A DNA stretch of 64,000 nt from Arthrobacter sp. HY1533 (GTDB lineage Bacteria; Actinomycetota; Actinomycetes; Actinomycetales; Micrococcaceae): contig NZ_JANKZF010000018.1 in NCBI RefSeq assembly GCF_027568515.1, forward strand, positions 42,209 to 106,208, in the 5' to 3' direction. A model generated the notes under the pieces. That model was not told where the DNA came from. It searched no databases and worked only from the letters and a program-made list of their open reading frames with translations. Of the stretch, positions 24,515-33,280 are shown one piece after another (positions within the stretch are counted from its first letter, which is position 1; each line of letters begins with the position of its first letter). The translations under genes and the position numbers were made by a program.

Positions 24515-25567
24515 CTAGAAGCCGTCGACGGCCTTGAGCTTGGGAGCTTCCTCGGCCGCGGGCTCGGCGATGACGCCGACGCCAAGCTTTGCCTTGATGA
24601 GGCGTTCGAGTTCCTCGGTCAGCTCGGGGTTGTCCTTGAGGAAGCGGCGGGAGTTCTCCATGCCCTGGCCCAGCTGGTCGCCGTCGTAGGTGTACCAGGA
24701 ACCGGACTTGCGGATGATGCCGTGCTCCACGCCCATGTCGATGATTCCGCCTTCACGCGAAATGCCCTGGCCGTAGATAATGTCGAACTCGGCGATCTTG
24801 AAGGGCGGGGCCATCTTGTTCTTGACGATCTTGGCCTTGGTGCGGTTGCCGACGGCGTCGGCACCTTCCTTCAGGGTCTGGATGCGGCGGACGTCGATGC
24901 GGATGGAGGCGTAGAACTTCAGCGCCTTGCCACCGGTGGTGGTTTCCGGGCTGCCGAAGAACACACCGATCTTCTCACGCAGCTGGTTGATGAAGATGGC
25001 TGTGGTCTTGGTCTGGCTCAGGCGTCCGGTGATCTTTCGCAGCGCCTGGCTCATGAGGCGCGCCTGCAGGCCCACGTGGCTGTCGCCCATGTCGCCTTCG
25101 ATTTCCGCGCGGGGCACCAGTGCAGCCACGGAGTCAATGACCACCACGTCGATGGAGCCGGAGCCCACCAGCATGTCCATGATTTCCAGGGCCTGCTCGC
25201 CGGTGTCCGGCTGGGAGACCAGGAGGGCGTCCACGTCGACACCCAGCTTGGCGGCGTATTCGGGGTCCAGGGCATGCTCGGCGTCGATGAACGCGGCAAT
25301 GCCGCCGTTCTTCTGCGCGTTGGCCACCGCGTGCAGTGCCACCGTGGTCTTACCGGAGGATTCCGGTCCATAGATCTCAACAACACGGCCGCGGGGCAGT
25401 CCGCCAATGCCCAGGGCCACATCCAGGGCGATGGAGCCGGTGGGGATCACTTCAATGGGCGCCCTGACGTCGTCGCCCAGGCGCATGACGGAGCCCTTGC
25501 CAAACTGCTTGTCAATCTGGGCCAGTGCTGCTGCCAGCGCTTTTTCACGGTCTGCGGGAGCGGCCAT
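24515..25567 (-). CDS. recA: Recombinase RecA
   Basis: A 350-residue RecA without an intein. Walker A is [13 protein letters not shown], Walker [13 protein letters not shown], and the L2 DNA-binding loop [20 protein letters not shown]. The protein has the usual short C-terminal acidic/Ala tail. It drives homologous recombination and stimulates LexA self-cleavage. GAGGTG lies four bases before the ATG. Two SOS-box-like palindromes lie upstream (25747-25762 and 25863-25878). recX follows eight bases after the stop. Confidence 0.99.
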   Translation of the reverse strand: MAAPADREKALAAALAQIDKQFGKGSVMRLGDDVRAPIEVIPTGSIALDVALGIGGLPRGRVVEIYGPESSGKTTVALHAVANAQKNGGIAAFIDAEHALDPEYAAKLGVDVDALLVSQPDTGEQALEIMDMLVGSGSIDVVVIDSVAALVPRAEIEGDMGDSHVGLQARLMSQALRKITGRLSQTKTTAIFINQLREKIGVFFGSPETTTGGKALKFYASIRIDVRRIQTLKEGADAVGNRTKAKIVKNKMAPPFKIAEFDIIYGQGISREGGIIDMGVEHGIIRKSGSWYTYDGDQLGQGMENSRRFLKDNPELTEELERLIKAKLGVGVIAEPAAEEAPKLKAVDGF

Positions 25568-25746
25568 GATTCACCTCGGTCTTTCATTGAGTGCCGTTTC
25601 CGGCCCGCACTGCTGTGCGGTTGGCACTGCGGCGGTTGCTTGTTCAGTTGCAATGCCCCCGCCATGTGGACTTGGGCATTCTTTGCGTGCGTGCCGGTGG
25701 CCCGGCGTGCTGCTGGTGGAATGGGCCCGCGGGCTTCTTCCGATAT

Positions 25747-25762
25747 TCAAACGCTAGTTCAA
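25747..25762. promoter_or_regulatory. Probable SOS box upstream of recA
   Basis: Read on the minus strand this is TTGAACTAGCGTTTGA, matching GAAC-N4-GTTT exactly as the lexA-proximal box at 13549-13564. It is 180 bases upstream of the recA start codon. LexA control of recA is established across bacteria; the site itself is a sequence inference. Confidence 0.55.
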
Positions 25763-25862
25763 GGGTCTGACATTGTCGCCGTCTTCCACGCCCAGGGTGA
25801 AAAACTGTGGAGAACTTTCTTCTGCAGTCCACAGGCGCCACTGATATCAAGTGTAGCGCTCA

Positions 25863-25878
25863 TCGAATAGATATTCGA
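25863..25878. promoter_or_regulatory. Second palindrome near recA, SOS-box-like
   Basis: TCGAATAGATATTCGA has 7-base arms around GA. It resembles the mycobacterial SOS box TCGAAC-N4-GTTCGA with C-to-T and G-to-A changes in the two arms. It lies about 300 bases upstream of recA and 45 bases from the end of the DUF3046 gene. It could belong to an upstream recA promoter or be another operator. Confidence 0.3.
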
Positions 25879-25922
25879 ACATGGACCGCCGGGGCGTCGG
25901 CGTGTCGCGGCCGCTGCGTGGG

Positions 25923-26144
25923 TCAGTTTTTGGGGGCGATGTCCCGGCCCAGCCACCTGGCCTGCGGGACGTCCTGGACGCGGCACACCTCCAGCCAGAT
26001 CTCGCGCGGCTCAAAGCCTGCGCGCAGGGCCTCGCTGGCGGTGTTGCCGCCCACGCCGCCCAGCACCAGGTCCCGGGCCAGGACCCGGGAGTAGGAGGGG
26101 CTGAATTCGTCATCCATCAATCGCCAAAATTCGCTTACACGCAC
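25923..26144 (-). CDS. DUF3046 domain protein
   Basis: A 73-residue protein, VRVSEFWRLMDDEFSPSYS, then DLVLGGVGGNTASEALRAG and a final basic/Trp tail. This is the DUF3046 family, small helical actinobacterial proteins of unknown function that lie upstream of recA in many actinobacteria. I use the GTG at 26144, where conservation begins; an ATG at 26183 would add 13 unconserved residues. It is read on the same strand as recA, 355 bases upstream of it, and is divergent from the MarR gene. Confidence 0.8.
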   Translation of the reverse strand: MRVSEFWRLMDDEFSPSYSRVLARDLVLGGVGGNTASEALRAGFEPREIWLEVCRVQDVPQARWLGRDIAPKN

Positions 26145-26214
26145 CCTGCCATTCTCGCACGGCCAGGGGCCCGCGGCAGGCACGGCGGCGGCTGCATGAG
26201 CCTAGAATTGTGGC

Positions 26215-26688
26215 ATGAGAACTATTGCCGCGGAACAGCCGCCGGCCAGTGACGAAAAGCTCGCCGCCATTGAGGTCCTGGATGTCCAGCTGAGCCTGCT
26301 CTGGCGCCGCGCCCGCGCCATCAACCACCAGCTGACCCGCAGCGTGCACCCCGACATTGAGCCGGCCGCCTACGGGCTGCTGTCGGCTCTGCTCAACCAG
26401 GGTGCCATGCGCCTGACCGAGCTGGCCCGGCACATTGGGGTGGGCAAGCCTTCGGTGAGCCGGCAGATCACGTTGCTGGCCAGCCTGGGCCTGGTGCTGC
26501 GCACCACCGACCCCCGGGATGGCCGCGCCCAGCTCATTGACCTGACGGATGCCGGGCGCGAGAAGATGCGCTCGGTGCACCAGGGCCGGCAGCGCGCCTT
26601 CCATGAGCGCCTGGAGAACTGGGACGAGTCCGAGCTCACCTCCCTGGCCACACTGCTGGCCAAGCTGAACTCCGACTACGTGCGCTGA
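26215..26688 (+). CDS. MarR family transcriptional regulator
   Basis: A 157-residue winged-helix protein. The DNA-binding part reads GAMRLTELARHIGVGKPSVSRQITLLASLGLV, followed by the wing RTTDPRDGRAQLIDLTDAGREKM, which is the MarR signature. Helices on either side form the dimer region. MarR proteins commonly repress nearby drug-efflux or stress genes, but the flanking genes here (DUF3046 and ClgR-type) give no obvious target. A 14-bp hairpin terminates it at 26715-26744. Confidence 0.9.
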   Translation: MRTIAAEQPPASDEKLAAIEVLDVQLSLLWRRARAINHQLTRSVHPDIEPAAYGLLSALLNQGAMRLTELARHIGVGKPSVSRQITLLASLGLVLRTTDPRDGRAQLIDLTDAGREKMRSVHQGRQRAFHERLENWDESELTSLATLLAKLNSDYVR

Positions 26689-26714
26689 GCTGCCGGGCAG
26701 CCCCGGGCACAGAA

Positions 26715-26744
26715 AAGGACCCCGTCAAACTTGACGGGGTCCTT
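26715..26744. terminator. Terminator hairpin between MarR and ClgR-type genes
   Basis: AAGGACCCCGTCAA (26715-26728) pairs with TTGACGGGGTCCTT (26731-26744), 14 bases with a two-base gap. It ends in T's on both sides and lies between converging genes, so it is probably bidirectional. A further GC-rich hairpin, GGCCGCCA / TGGCGGCC, follows at 26758-26780. Confidence 0.8.
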
Positions 26745-26793
26745 CAACAGCCTGTTGGGCCGCCAACACACGTGGCGGCCGGATCGGTGAAGC

Positions 26794-27141
26794 CTAGAAT
26801 GCGTTGGACATGAGTCCCTTGCTCAATTCATCGGAGAGTTCCTCATTGAGGTCGCGGCCATAGCGTGCCGAGAATTCCTGGGGAACAGTGTCCGGGACAG
26901 CCACGCCTTCGGCAATGGCCAGACGGTCGCTCACTTCACGGAGCATGAGCGACAGCGGCACGTCCAGTGCGGAGCAGATGGAAGAAAGCAACTCTGAGGA
27001 CGCTTCCTTCTGCCCACGCTCCACCTCGCTCAGGTAGCCCAGCGAGACGCGTGCATTGTGCGAAACTTCACGGAGAGTGCGGCCTTGACGTTGACGCACA
27101 TCCCGCAGAACATCACCAATTTCGTGACGAAGCACCACCAT
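26794..27141 (-). CDS. clgR: ClgR-type helix-turn-helix regulator
   Basis: A 115-residue XRE-family protein. The HTH is [49 protein letters not shown], followed by [17 protein letters not shown]. This matches ClgR, the actinobacterial activator of Clp protease genes that is itself degraded by Clp. The start ATG at 27141 has GAAGGAG six bases upstream; a longer frame (27234) lacks this. It lies between cinA and MarR in the clgR-pgsA-ftsK neighbourhood known from mycobacteria. The C-terminal tail ([16 protein letters not shown]) ends in hydrophobic residues, as ClpXP/ClpC substrates may do. Confidence 0.85.
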   Translation of the reverse strand: MVVLRHEIGDVLRDVRQRQGRTLREVSHNARVSLGYLSEVERGQKEASSELLSSICSALDVPLSLMLREVSDRLAIAEGVAVPDTVPQEFSARYGRDLNEELSDELSKGLMSNAF

Positions 27142-27344
27142 TTTGCGCTCCTTCTGCTGCTGCGGTTGGACGTCTGCCAAACCCACATCCCGCCAGCGCA
27201 CCACGCCGTTTACGGATACGGGTTGTTTCACCATCGGTATCGCCTTACTCCTCGTTCTATCACTGCGTTTCCTTGAATGGGCCGCCGCCCGGGATTCTCC
27301 CGAAAGCCGCCCTGCCCGCCCAGTGATTTCATCCTAGAGGGGAT

Positions 27345-27363
27345 GTGACCACTTTGCGTTCAC
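27345..27363. promoter_or_regulatory. Dyad GTGACC-N7-GTTCAC upstream of clgR
   Basis: GTGACC (27345-27350) and GTTCAC (27358-27363) form an imperfect inverted repeat (one mismatch) about 200 bases upstream of clgR, between clgR and cinA. It may be an operator, possibly for autoregulation. It does not clearly match the published ClgR motif, so the assignment is weak. Confidence 0.25.
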
Positions 27364-27380
27364 TATGACTAACTATCTGC

Positions 27381-27875
27381 TCACAATTTTTGTTCCCCGG
27401 CTGCCTTGACAACTTGTTCCAGCAGGGAAATGGCCTCCTGGGTGGCCTGCAGGCGGATCATTTCCCGGTCTCCGGCAAAGTGGTATTCATAGGGCTGGGC
27501 CTCCCCGTCGAGGGCAACCCCAATGTAGACGTGCCCCACATCCTTGCCCTGGTGGGGCTCCGGCCCGGCAACGCCCGTGGTGGAAATGCCCACCCTTGCA
27601 CCGGCCGCCCGGCAGGCACCCAGGGCCATGGCGCAGGCCACGTCCGGGTCCACGGCGCCGCGGGAATCCAGGAGATCGGCGGGAACCCCCAGCAGCTGGG
27701 CCTTGACGGAGTTCTGGTAGGCGACCACACCGCCCTGCAGCATGCCCGAGGCGCCCGGGGCCCGGGCCAGTTCCGCGGCAACCATGCCGGCGGTGAGCGA
27801 TTCGGCCGTGGCCACCGTGATGCCGGCAGCCACCGCCGCGGCAACGAGGGCTGACAACTGGGCCTCTTCCGCCAT
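27381..27875 (-). CDS. CinA C-terminal family: nicotinamide-nucleotide amidohydrolase (PncC)
   Basis: A 164-residue PncC-type protein without the N-terminal CinA domain. It carries ATAESLTAGMVAAELARAPGASGMLQGGVVAYQNSVKAQLLGV, ISTTGVAGPEPHQGKDVGHVYIG and a catalytic Ser in ESLTAG. PncC deamidates NMN, recycling pyridine nucleotides; the cellular role of this stand-alone form in actinobacteria is not settled. It starts one base after the stop of pgsA (TAG C ATG), so the two are likely co-translated. Confidence 0.9.
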   Translation of the reverse strand: MAEEAQLSALVAAAVAAGITVATAESLTAGMVAAELARAPGASGMLQGGVVAYQNSVKAQLLGVPADLLDSRGAVDPDVACAMALGACRAAGARVGISTTGVAGPEPHQGKDVGHVYIGVALDGEAQPYEYHFAGDREMIRLQATQEAISLLEQVVKAAGEQKL

Positions 27876-27876
27876 G

Positions 27877-28479
27877 CTAGCGGCCTGCCGTGCGCCCGGC
27901 CCGGCCGGAGTTGCGCAGCGCCATGGCCTTGACCACGTAGTCCACGCCTGTCACAACCGTGACGGCCAGGGCCGCCAGCATGATGACCAGGGCCACGACC
28001 GAGAGCCACGGCACGGCAGGGGTGACGGGCAGCAGGTAGACAAAGATGGCCACTGTCTGCAGCACTGTCTTGAGCTTGCCGCCCTTGGAGGCGGCCATGA
28101 CGCCGTAGCGGATCACCACAAACCGCAGCAGGGTGATGCCGATCTCGCGCACCAGCATCAAGATGGTGACCCACCACCACAGCTCCCCCACCGCGGAGAG
28201 CATGATGAGGGCCGAGCCGATCAGCAGCTTGTCGGCAATGGGGTCGGCAATCTTGCCGAAGCTCGTGATGAGCCCGCGCGCCCGGGCGATGTCGCCGTCG
28301 AGCTTGTCGGTGTAGATGGCCACCACGAACAGGGCCACGGCCACCCAGCGCAGCGGGCCATAGGCGCCGCCGTCGGCCAGGAAGGCCCAGATGAAGAATG
28401 GCACCAGCACGATCCGCAAAAGCGTCAGGGCGTTGGGCAGGTTCCAGTTCGAAGGGCGCGGCGCCACCGATTCATTCAC
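27877..28479 (-). CDS. pgsA: CDP-diacylglycerol--glycerol-3-phosphate 3-phosphatidyltransferase
   Basis: A 200-residue membrane enzyme of the CDP-alcohol phosphatidyltransferase family. The diagnostic motif D-x2-DG-x2-AR-x8-G-x3-D-x3-D is complete in DKLDGDIARARGLITSFGKIADPIAD. Several hydrophobic segments flank it. It makes phosphatidylglycerol phosphate, a precursor of phosphatidylglycerol and cardiolipin. The start codon is GTG. Follows ftsK by about 50 bases and precedes cinA, as in other actinobacteria. Confidence 0.95.
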   Translation of the reverse strand: MNESVAPRPSNWNLPNALTLLRIVLVPFFIWAFLADGGAYGPLRWVAVALFVVAIYTDKLDGDIARARGLITSFGKIADPIADKLLIGSALIMLSAVGELWWWVTILMLVREIGITLLRFVVIRYGVMAASKGGKLKTVLQTVAIFVYLLPVTPAVPWLSVVALVIMLAALAVTVVTGVDYVVKAMALRNSGRAGRTAGR

Positions 28480-28531
28480 AGTGCAAGGCTATCTGCAAAG
28501 TGGCCCGCGGCGGCATTCCCGGCCCAGCCGC

Positions 28532-31420
28532 CTAGCGTCCGGTCAGCGACCATGCGTCCTCGCCGTCCTCGTCGTCGCCGCCGTCGGCACCGTCGTGGTA
28601 CTCCACTGCCTGCGGGCGGTTGGCCAGGTCCTCGGCCACCAGGTCCCCGCCCCAGCCGTGGTTGGCGTTCGCGTTCTCGGCCAGCGCCTCGGTCATGGGG
28701 TCAATGGGGGAAGGTGCGACGGCGGCTCCACCCACCGCCGGGCCGTCGCCACGGATCGCGGCGAGGGTTTCGGCGAGGTCGTCGGGCTTGACCAGCACAT
28801 CGCGGGCCTTGGAGCCCTCCGAGGGGCCCACCACGCCTCGGGATTCGAGCAGGTCCATGAGCCGGCCCGCCTTGGCGAAGCCAACGCGCAGCTTGCGCTG
28901 GAGCATGGAGGTTGAACCGAACTGCGTGGTGACCACCAGCTCGGTGGCCTGCAGCAGCAGCTCCAGGTCGTCACCAATGTCGTCCTCGATGACCTTCTTG
29001 GGCGCCTCGGCGGCCACGTCATCGCGGTACGTGGCCTGCAGCTGGCCCTTGACGTGGTCCACGACGGCCTTGATCTCGGCCTCGGTGACCCAGGCGCCCT
29101 GGACACGCACGGGCTTGGACTTGCCCATGGGCAGGAACAGTGCGTCACCCTGGCCCAGCAGCTTCTCAGCCCCCGGCTGGTCCAGGACCACGCGGGAGTC
29201 GGTGACGGAGGAGGTGGCGAAGGCCATGCGGGAGGGCACGTTGGCCTTGATCAGGCCCGTCACCACGTCCACGGAGGGGCGCTGGGTGGCCAGCACCAGG
29301 TGGATGCCGGCCGCACGGGCCAGCTGGGTGATGCGCACGATGGAATCTTCCACATCGCGCGGGGCCACCATCATCAGGTCTGCAAGCTCGTCCACGATCA
29401 CCAGCAGGTACGGGTAGGGCTTGACCACGCGCTTGGAATCGACAGGCGGGTGCACATTGCCGGCCTTGACTGCCTTGTTGAACTCGTCAATGTGCTTGAA
29501 GCCGAAGTTGGCCAGGTCGTCGTAGCGGGTGTCCATTTCCCGGACCACCCACTGCAGCGCCTCGGCGGCCTTCTTCGGGTTCGTGATGATGGGGGTGATC
29601 AGGTGCGGCACGCCCTCGTACGCCGTCAACTCCACGCGCTTGGGGTCCACCATGACCATGCGGACCTCGTCGGGTGTGGCCCGCATGAGGATCGAGACAA
29701 TCATGGAGTTCACGAACGAGGACTTTCCGGCACCCGTGGCACCGGCCACGAGCAGGTGGGGCATCTTGGCCAGGTTGGCCACAACGAAGCCGCCCTCGAC
29801 GTCCTTGCCAACACCCATGACCATGGGGTGCTCGGTGCGGCGGGCGTTGGCGGAGCGCAGCACGTCGCCCAGGACAACAATTTCCTTGTCCGCATTGGGG
29901 ATCTCGATGCCGATGGCGCTCTTGCCCGGGATGGGGCTGAGGATACGCACATCCGAGGAGGCAACGGCGTAGGAGATGTTCTTGCTCAGGGCCGTGACAC
30001 GCTCAACCTTGGTGCCCGGTGCCAGCTCAATCTCGTAGCGGGTCACGGTGGGGCCGCGGCTGAAGCCGGTCACGGCGGCGTCCACGTTGAACTGGTTCAG
30101 TGTGTCGGTCAGGGCCGCAACCACTGTGTCGTTGGCGGCCGTGGCGTCCTTGCCGGGAGGGCCCGCGGGCAGGAAGTCGGATTCCGGCAGCGTGTAGGTG
30201 ACGTCGCCCGAGAGCTGGAGCTGCTCGGAGCGTGCGGGGATGGGTGCCGGGGGCGCCAGCGGCGGGGCCGGGATCGACTGTGCCACGGCGGAGTCGAGGT
30301 CGTACACGCCGGCACCGGCCACGTTGGCCGTGACAATACCGATCGCCTCGGTGGCCGGTTCGCCGTCCTGGCCGTCAAACACGTCCGAGGACGTGGGCAG
30401 GCCCTGGCGGGCCTTGATCTTGTCCGCGGCCAGCTGGTCGCGGGTGGGCCGGCGGACGCCCGGGCGCAGGGAAGGCGCGGCCAACGGCGGCGCCTCGTTG
30501 CCGTCGTCGTCCAACTCGATGAGCGGGGTGGCGAAAGCCTCGGTGCCCAGCACGTCCTCGTACTCGGCCTCCTCGCGGGCCGCCTTCTGGCGGGCCCGCA
30601 GGCTGCGCGACTTCTTCTTGGCGGGGGCTTCGTCCCCGCCGTAGAGGTAGCTCTGGTCGTGGCCGTCACCGGTGGCGGCATCCGCGCCCGCGCCGGGCGT
30701 GCCCATGAGCTTGTCGTAGATGCCGCGCAGGCGGTCGGGGATGTGGCGCACGGGGGTGTTGGAGAGGACCAGGACGCTGGCGAAGGCGACCACTGAGAAG
30801 AACACCATGGCTGTCACGGAACCGAGCTTGGCCACGAGGCCCCCGGCGAGGGCACCCACCATGCCGCCGGCTGCGCTGAGCCCGGCGAAACCGTTGGAAA
30901 TGTCGGGGTTGCCGGCGGCCACGTGGGCCAGGGCGCAACCGGCCACTGTCATGATGGCGAAGCCCAGGGCCACGCGGTTGTTGACGGGCATGTTGCCGGG
31001 TTGGCGGAACACCAGCACGGAGAAGACCAGGAACATGGGCGGCAGCAGTGCGGCAAACCAGCCAAAGGTGCCTTGGAAGACGCCCTGCACGGCGTCGGCC
31101 ACGGGGCCGCTGAGCCCCCACCATTCAAATGTTGCAATGACCAGGGCCAGGACGAAGAACAGCAGCCCGGCGCCGTCTCGGCGTTCCTCGGCGGGCATGT
31201 GGCTCTTGTCGGTGCCCATGCGCCGCACGGCCCCGCCCACGAGATGGCCCAGGCCCTGCCAGAATCCGACGGCCAGGCGCACGGGCCACACGCGGTGGAC
31301 CTCCACGGGTGCGGGGGTTTTGCTGCGGGGCACCGGCATCTTCGTGGTCTTGGGTGCGCGTGAAGACGCGCCACCCTTCTGACCGGAGGACGGACGGGCG
31401 GGGGAAGAACGAGTCGCCAT
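28532..31420 (-). CDS. ftsK: DNA translocase FtsK/SpoIIIE
   Basis: A 962-residue protein. After a basic N-terminus there are about four membrane helices between residues 85 and 250, then a disordered Pro/Ala/Asp-rich linker to about residue 400, then the RecA-like motor with Walker A VAGATGAGKSSF (about residue 558) and Walker B LLVIVDELADLMM. The gamma DNA-reading domain (SMLQRKLRVGFAKAGRLMDLLESRG, about 840-880) is intact. FtsK pumps chromosome ends across the septum and activates XerCD at dif. Downstream of the RNase J/dapA operon. Confidence 0.97.
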   Translation of the reverse strand: MATRSSPARPSSGQKGGASSRAPKTTKMPVPRSKTPAPVEVHRVWPVRLAVGFWQGLGHLVGGAVRRMGTDKSHMPAEERRDGAGLLFFVLALVIATFEWWGLSGPVADAVQGVFQGTFGWFAALLPPMFLVFSVLVFRQPGNMPVNNRVALGFAIMTVAGCALAHVAAGNPDISNGFAGLSAAGGMVGALAGGLVAKLGSVTAMVFFSVVAFASVLVLSNTPVRHIPDRLRGIYDKLMGTPGAGADAATGDGHDQSYLYGGDEAPAKKKSRSLRARQKAAREEAEYEDVLGTEAFATPLIELDDDGNEAPPLAAPSLRPGVRRPTRDQLAADKIKARQGLPTSSDVFDGQDGEPATEAIGIVTANVAGAGVYDLDSAVAQSIPAPPLAPPAPIPARSEQLQLSGDVTYTLPESDFLPAGPPGKDATAANDTVVAALTDTLNQFNVDAAVTGFSRGPTVTRYEIELAPGTKVERVTALSKNISYAVASSDVRILSPIPGKSAIGIEIPNADKEIVVLGDVLRSANARRTEHPMVMGVGKDVEGGFVVANLAKMPHLLVAGATGAGKSSFVNSMIVSILMRATPDEVRMVMVDPKRVELTAYEGVPHLITPIITNPKKAAEALQWVVREMDTRYDDLANFGFKHIDEFNKAVKAGNVHPPVDSKRVVKPYPYLLVIVDELADLMMVAPRDVEDSIVRITQLARAAGIHLVLATQRPSVDVVTGLIKANVPSRMAFATSSVTDSRVVLDQPGAEKLLGQGDALFLPMGKSKPVRVQGAWVTEAEIKAVVDHVKGQLQATYRDDVAAEAPKKVIEDDIGDDLELLLQATELVVTTQFGSTSMLQRKLRVGFAKAGRLMDLLESRGVVGPSEGSKARDVLVKPDDLAETLAAIRGDGPAVGGAAVAPSPIDPMTEALAENANANHGWGGDLVAEDLANRPQAVEYHDGADGGDDEDGEDAWSLTGR

Positions 31421-31504
31421 GCCTCCACGTTACCGCCAGTGGCGCGCAACCATGCGGATTTCAGCGCCGAACGGGCCGTGGTGGACGGCACAGCGCCGGG
31501 GCAA

Positions 31505-31570
31505 AAATGACACCGGTCCCGCTTTCCGATCCCGAGATATCGGTGTCGGAAAGCGGGATCGGTGTCATTT
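31505..31570. terminator. Long hairpin after the RNase J gene (25-bp stem)
   Basis: Arms 31505-31529 and 31546-31570 are reverse complements over 25 bases with one exception (G in the left arm opposite T in the right). The loop contains a small nested CCGA/TCGG hairpin. It stands 19 bases after the stop of the RNase J gene on the minus strand and before ftsK, so a terminator for dapA-rnj is likely. Confidence 0.65.
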
Positions 31571-31588
31571 GGTGCGAGAGACCGGAGG

Positions 31589-33280
31589 TTATGCCTCCAG
31601 GACCACCGGGATGATCATGGGGCGGCGGCGCAGCTTGCGGTTGACCCAGGTGCCGATCACGCGGCGCACCACCTGCTGGAGCTGGTGGGTGGTGTGGTCG
31701 GTGCTGGCCATGACGGCCTCTTCCAATGCGGCGGCGATCTTGGGCTTGATCTCGTCAAAGACGGAATCATCCTCGGCAACGCCGCGGGCGTGGATGTCAG
31801 GGCCCGTGACAATCTTGCCCGTGGCGCGGTTGACCACCGTGATAATGGAGATGAAGCCCTCATCGCCCAGCACGCGGCGGTCCTTCAGGTCCGCGTCGGT
31901 GATCTCCCCGACGCTGGAACCGTCCACGTAGACAAAGCCGCATTCCACCTGGCCGGTGATCGTGGCAACGCCGTCCGCCAGGTCGATCACGGAACCGTCG
32001 TCGGTCAGCAGCACGTTCTCGGCCGGCACGCCGGAGGAGATGGCAATCTTGGCGTTGGCGATCAGGTGCCGGGTTTCGCCGTGCACGGGCATGACGTTTT
32101 TGGGCTTGAGGATGTTGTAGCAGTACAGCAGCTCGCCGGCTGCGGCGTGGCCCGAGACGTGGACCTTGGCCGTGCCCTTGTGGATGACGTCGGCGCCAAG
32201 CTTGAGCAGGCCGTTGATGATCCGGAACACGGCGTTCTCGTTGCCCGGAATCAGGGAGGAGGCCAGGATGACGGTGTCACCGGTGCCCACCTTGATCTTG
32301 TGGTCGCCGTTGGCCATGCGGGACAGTGCTGCCATGGGCTCGCCTTGTGAGCCGGTGGACATGAGGACCACCTTGTTGTCCGGCAGTTCCCCCACGTTCT
32401 TCAGGTCAACCAGCACGTCCTCGGGCACGTGGAGGTAGCCGAGCTTGGCGGCGATGGCCATGTTGCGCACCATGGAGCGGCCCACGAAGGCCACCTTGCG
32501 CCCGTGCAGCACGGCCGCGTTCAGGACCTGCTGGACGCGGTGCACGTGGGAGGAGAAGCTGGCCACAATGATGCGGCGGTCGGCCTTGCCGAACAGGGCC
32601 TCAAGGGTGGGCCCGATCTCGGCCTCGCCCGTGGTGAAGCCGGGCACGTCGGCGTTGGTGGAGTCCACCAGGAACAAGTCAACACCCTCCTCGCCCAGGC
32701 GGGCGAAGTGGCGCAGGTCGGTGATGCGCCCGTCCAGCGGAAGCTGGTCCATCTTGAAGTCGCCCGTGTGCAGGACGTTTCCGCCTGCGGTGCGGATGAA
32801 CACGGCCAGGGCGTCGGGGATGGAGTGGTTGACGGCCACGAACTCGCATTCGAACGGGCCCAGCTGCTCCACCTGCTCTTCCTTGACGGTGAGCGTGACG
32901 GGCTTGATGCGGTGCTCCATGAGCTTGGCCTCGATGAAGGCCAGGGTCAGCTGGGAGCCGATCAGGGGGATGTCGGCGCGCAGGCGCAACAGGTACGGCA
33001 CGGCGCCAATGTGGTCCTCGTGCCCGTGGGTCAGGACCACGCCAACAACATCGTCCAGCCGCTCGGCAATGTAGGAGAAGTCGGGCAGGATCACGTCGAC
33101 GCCGGGCTGGTCCTCTTCGGGGAACAGCACACCGCAGTCAACGATGAGCAGCTTGCCGTCCATTTCAAAGACGGTCATGTTGCGCCCGATCTCGCCGATG
33201 CCGCCCAGCGGGACGATCCGCAGCGTGCCGGGGGCCAGCTGCGGCGGTGTCCGCAGGCCGGGCTCGGTGGTCTGGGTCAT
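31589..33280 (-). CDS. rnj: Ribonuclease J
   Basis: A 563-residue metallo-beta-lactamase/beta-CASP enzyme. The metal site reads LTHGHEDHIGAVPY (about residue 80), with further His/Asp ligands in LHTGDFKMD and HVSGHAAAGE (beta-CASP region). RNase J has endo- and 5'-exonuclease activity on mRNA and rRNA. The ATG at 33280 overlaps the stop of dapA (ATGA), and a longer Arg/Gly/Pro-rich reading upstream lies within dapA. A long hairpin terminates the operon. Confidence 0.96.
   Translation of the reverse strand: MTQTTEPGLRTPPQLAPGTLRIVPLGGIGEIGRNMTVFEMDGKLLIVDCGVLFPEEDQPGVDVILPDFSYIAERLDDVVGVVLTHGHEDHIGAVPYLLRLRADIPLIGSQLTLAFIEAKLMEHRIKPVTLTVKEEQVEQLGPFECEFVAVNHSIPDALAVFIRTAGGNVLHTGDFKMDQLPLDGRITDLRHFARLGEEGVDLFLVDSTNADVPGFTTGEAEIGPTLEALFGKADRRIIVASFSSHVHRVQQVLNAAVLHGRKVAFVGRSMVRNMAIAAKLGYLHVPEDVLVDLKNVGELPDNKVVLMSTGSQGEPMAALSRMANGDHKIKVGTGDTVILASSLIPGNENAVFRIINGLLKLGADVIHKGTAKVHVSGHAAAGELLYCYNILKPKNVMPVHGETRHLIANAKIAISSGVPAENVLLTDDGSVIDLADGVATITGQVECGFVYVDGSSVGEITDADLKDRRVLGDEGFISIITVVNRATGKIVTGPDIHARGVAEDDSVFDEIKPKIAAALEEAVMASTDHTTHQLQQVVRRVIGTWVNRKLRRRPMIIPVVLEA

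Larger units (their letters stand above)
25568..25922. other. 355-bp recA upstream region without a gene
   Basis: No coding frame here is convincing. The region holds two SOS-box-like palindromes, annotated separately, and otherwise ordinary GC-rich sequence. It probably contains the recA promoter(s); I cannot place a -35/-10 pair with confidence. Confidence 0.5.

Noticed and set aside
25863..25878. The recA-distal palindrome as a certain LexA site
   Set aside because: Both arms lack the GAAC/GTTC core, so it is listed only as a low-confidence candidate.
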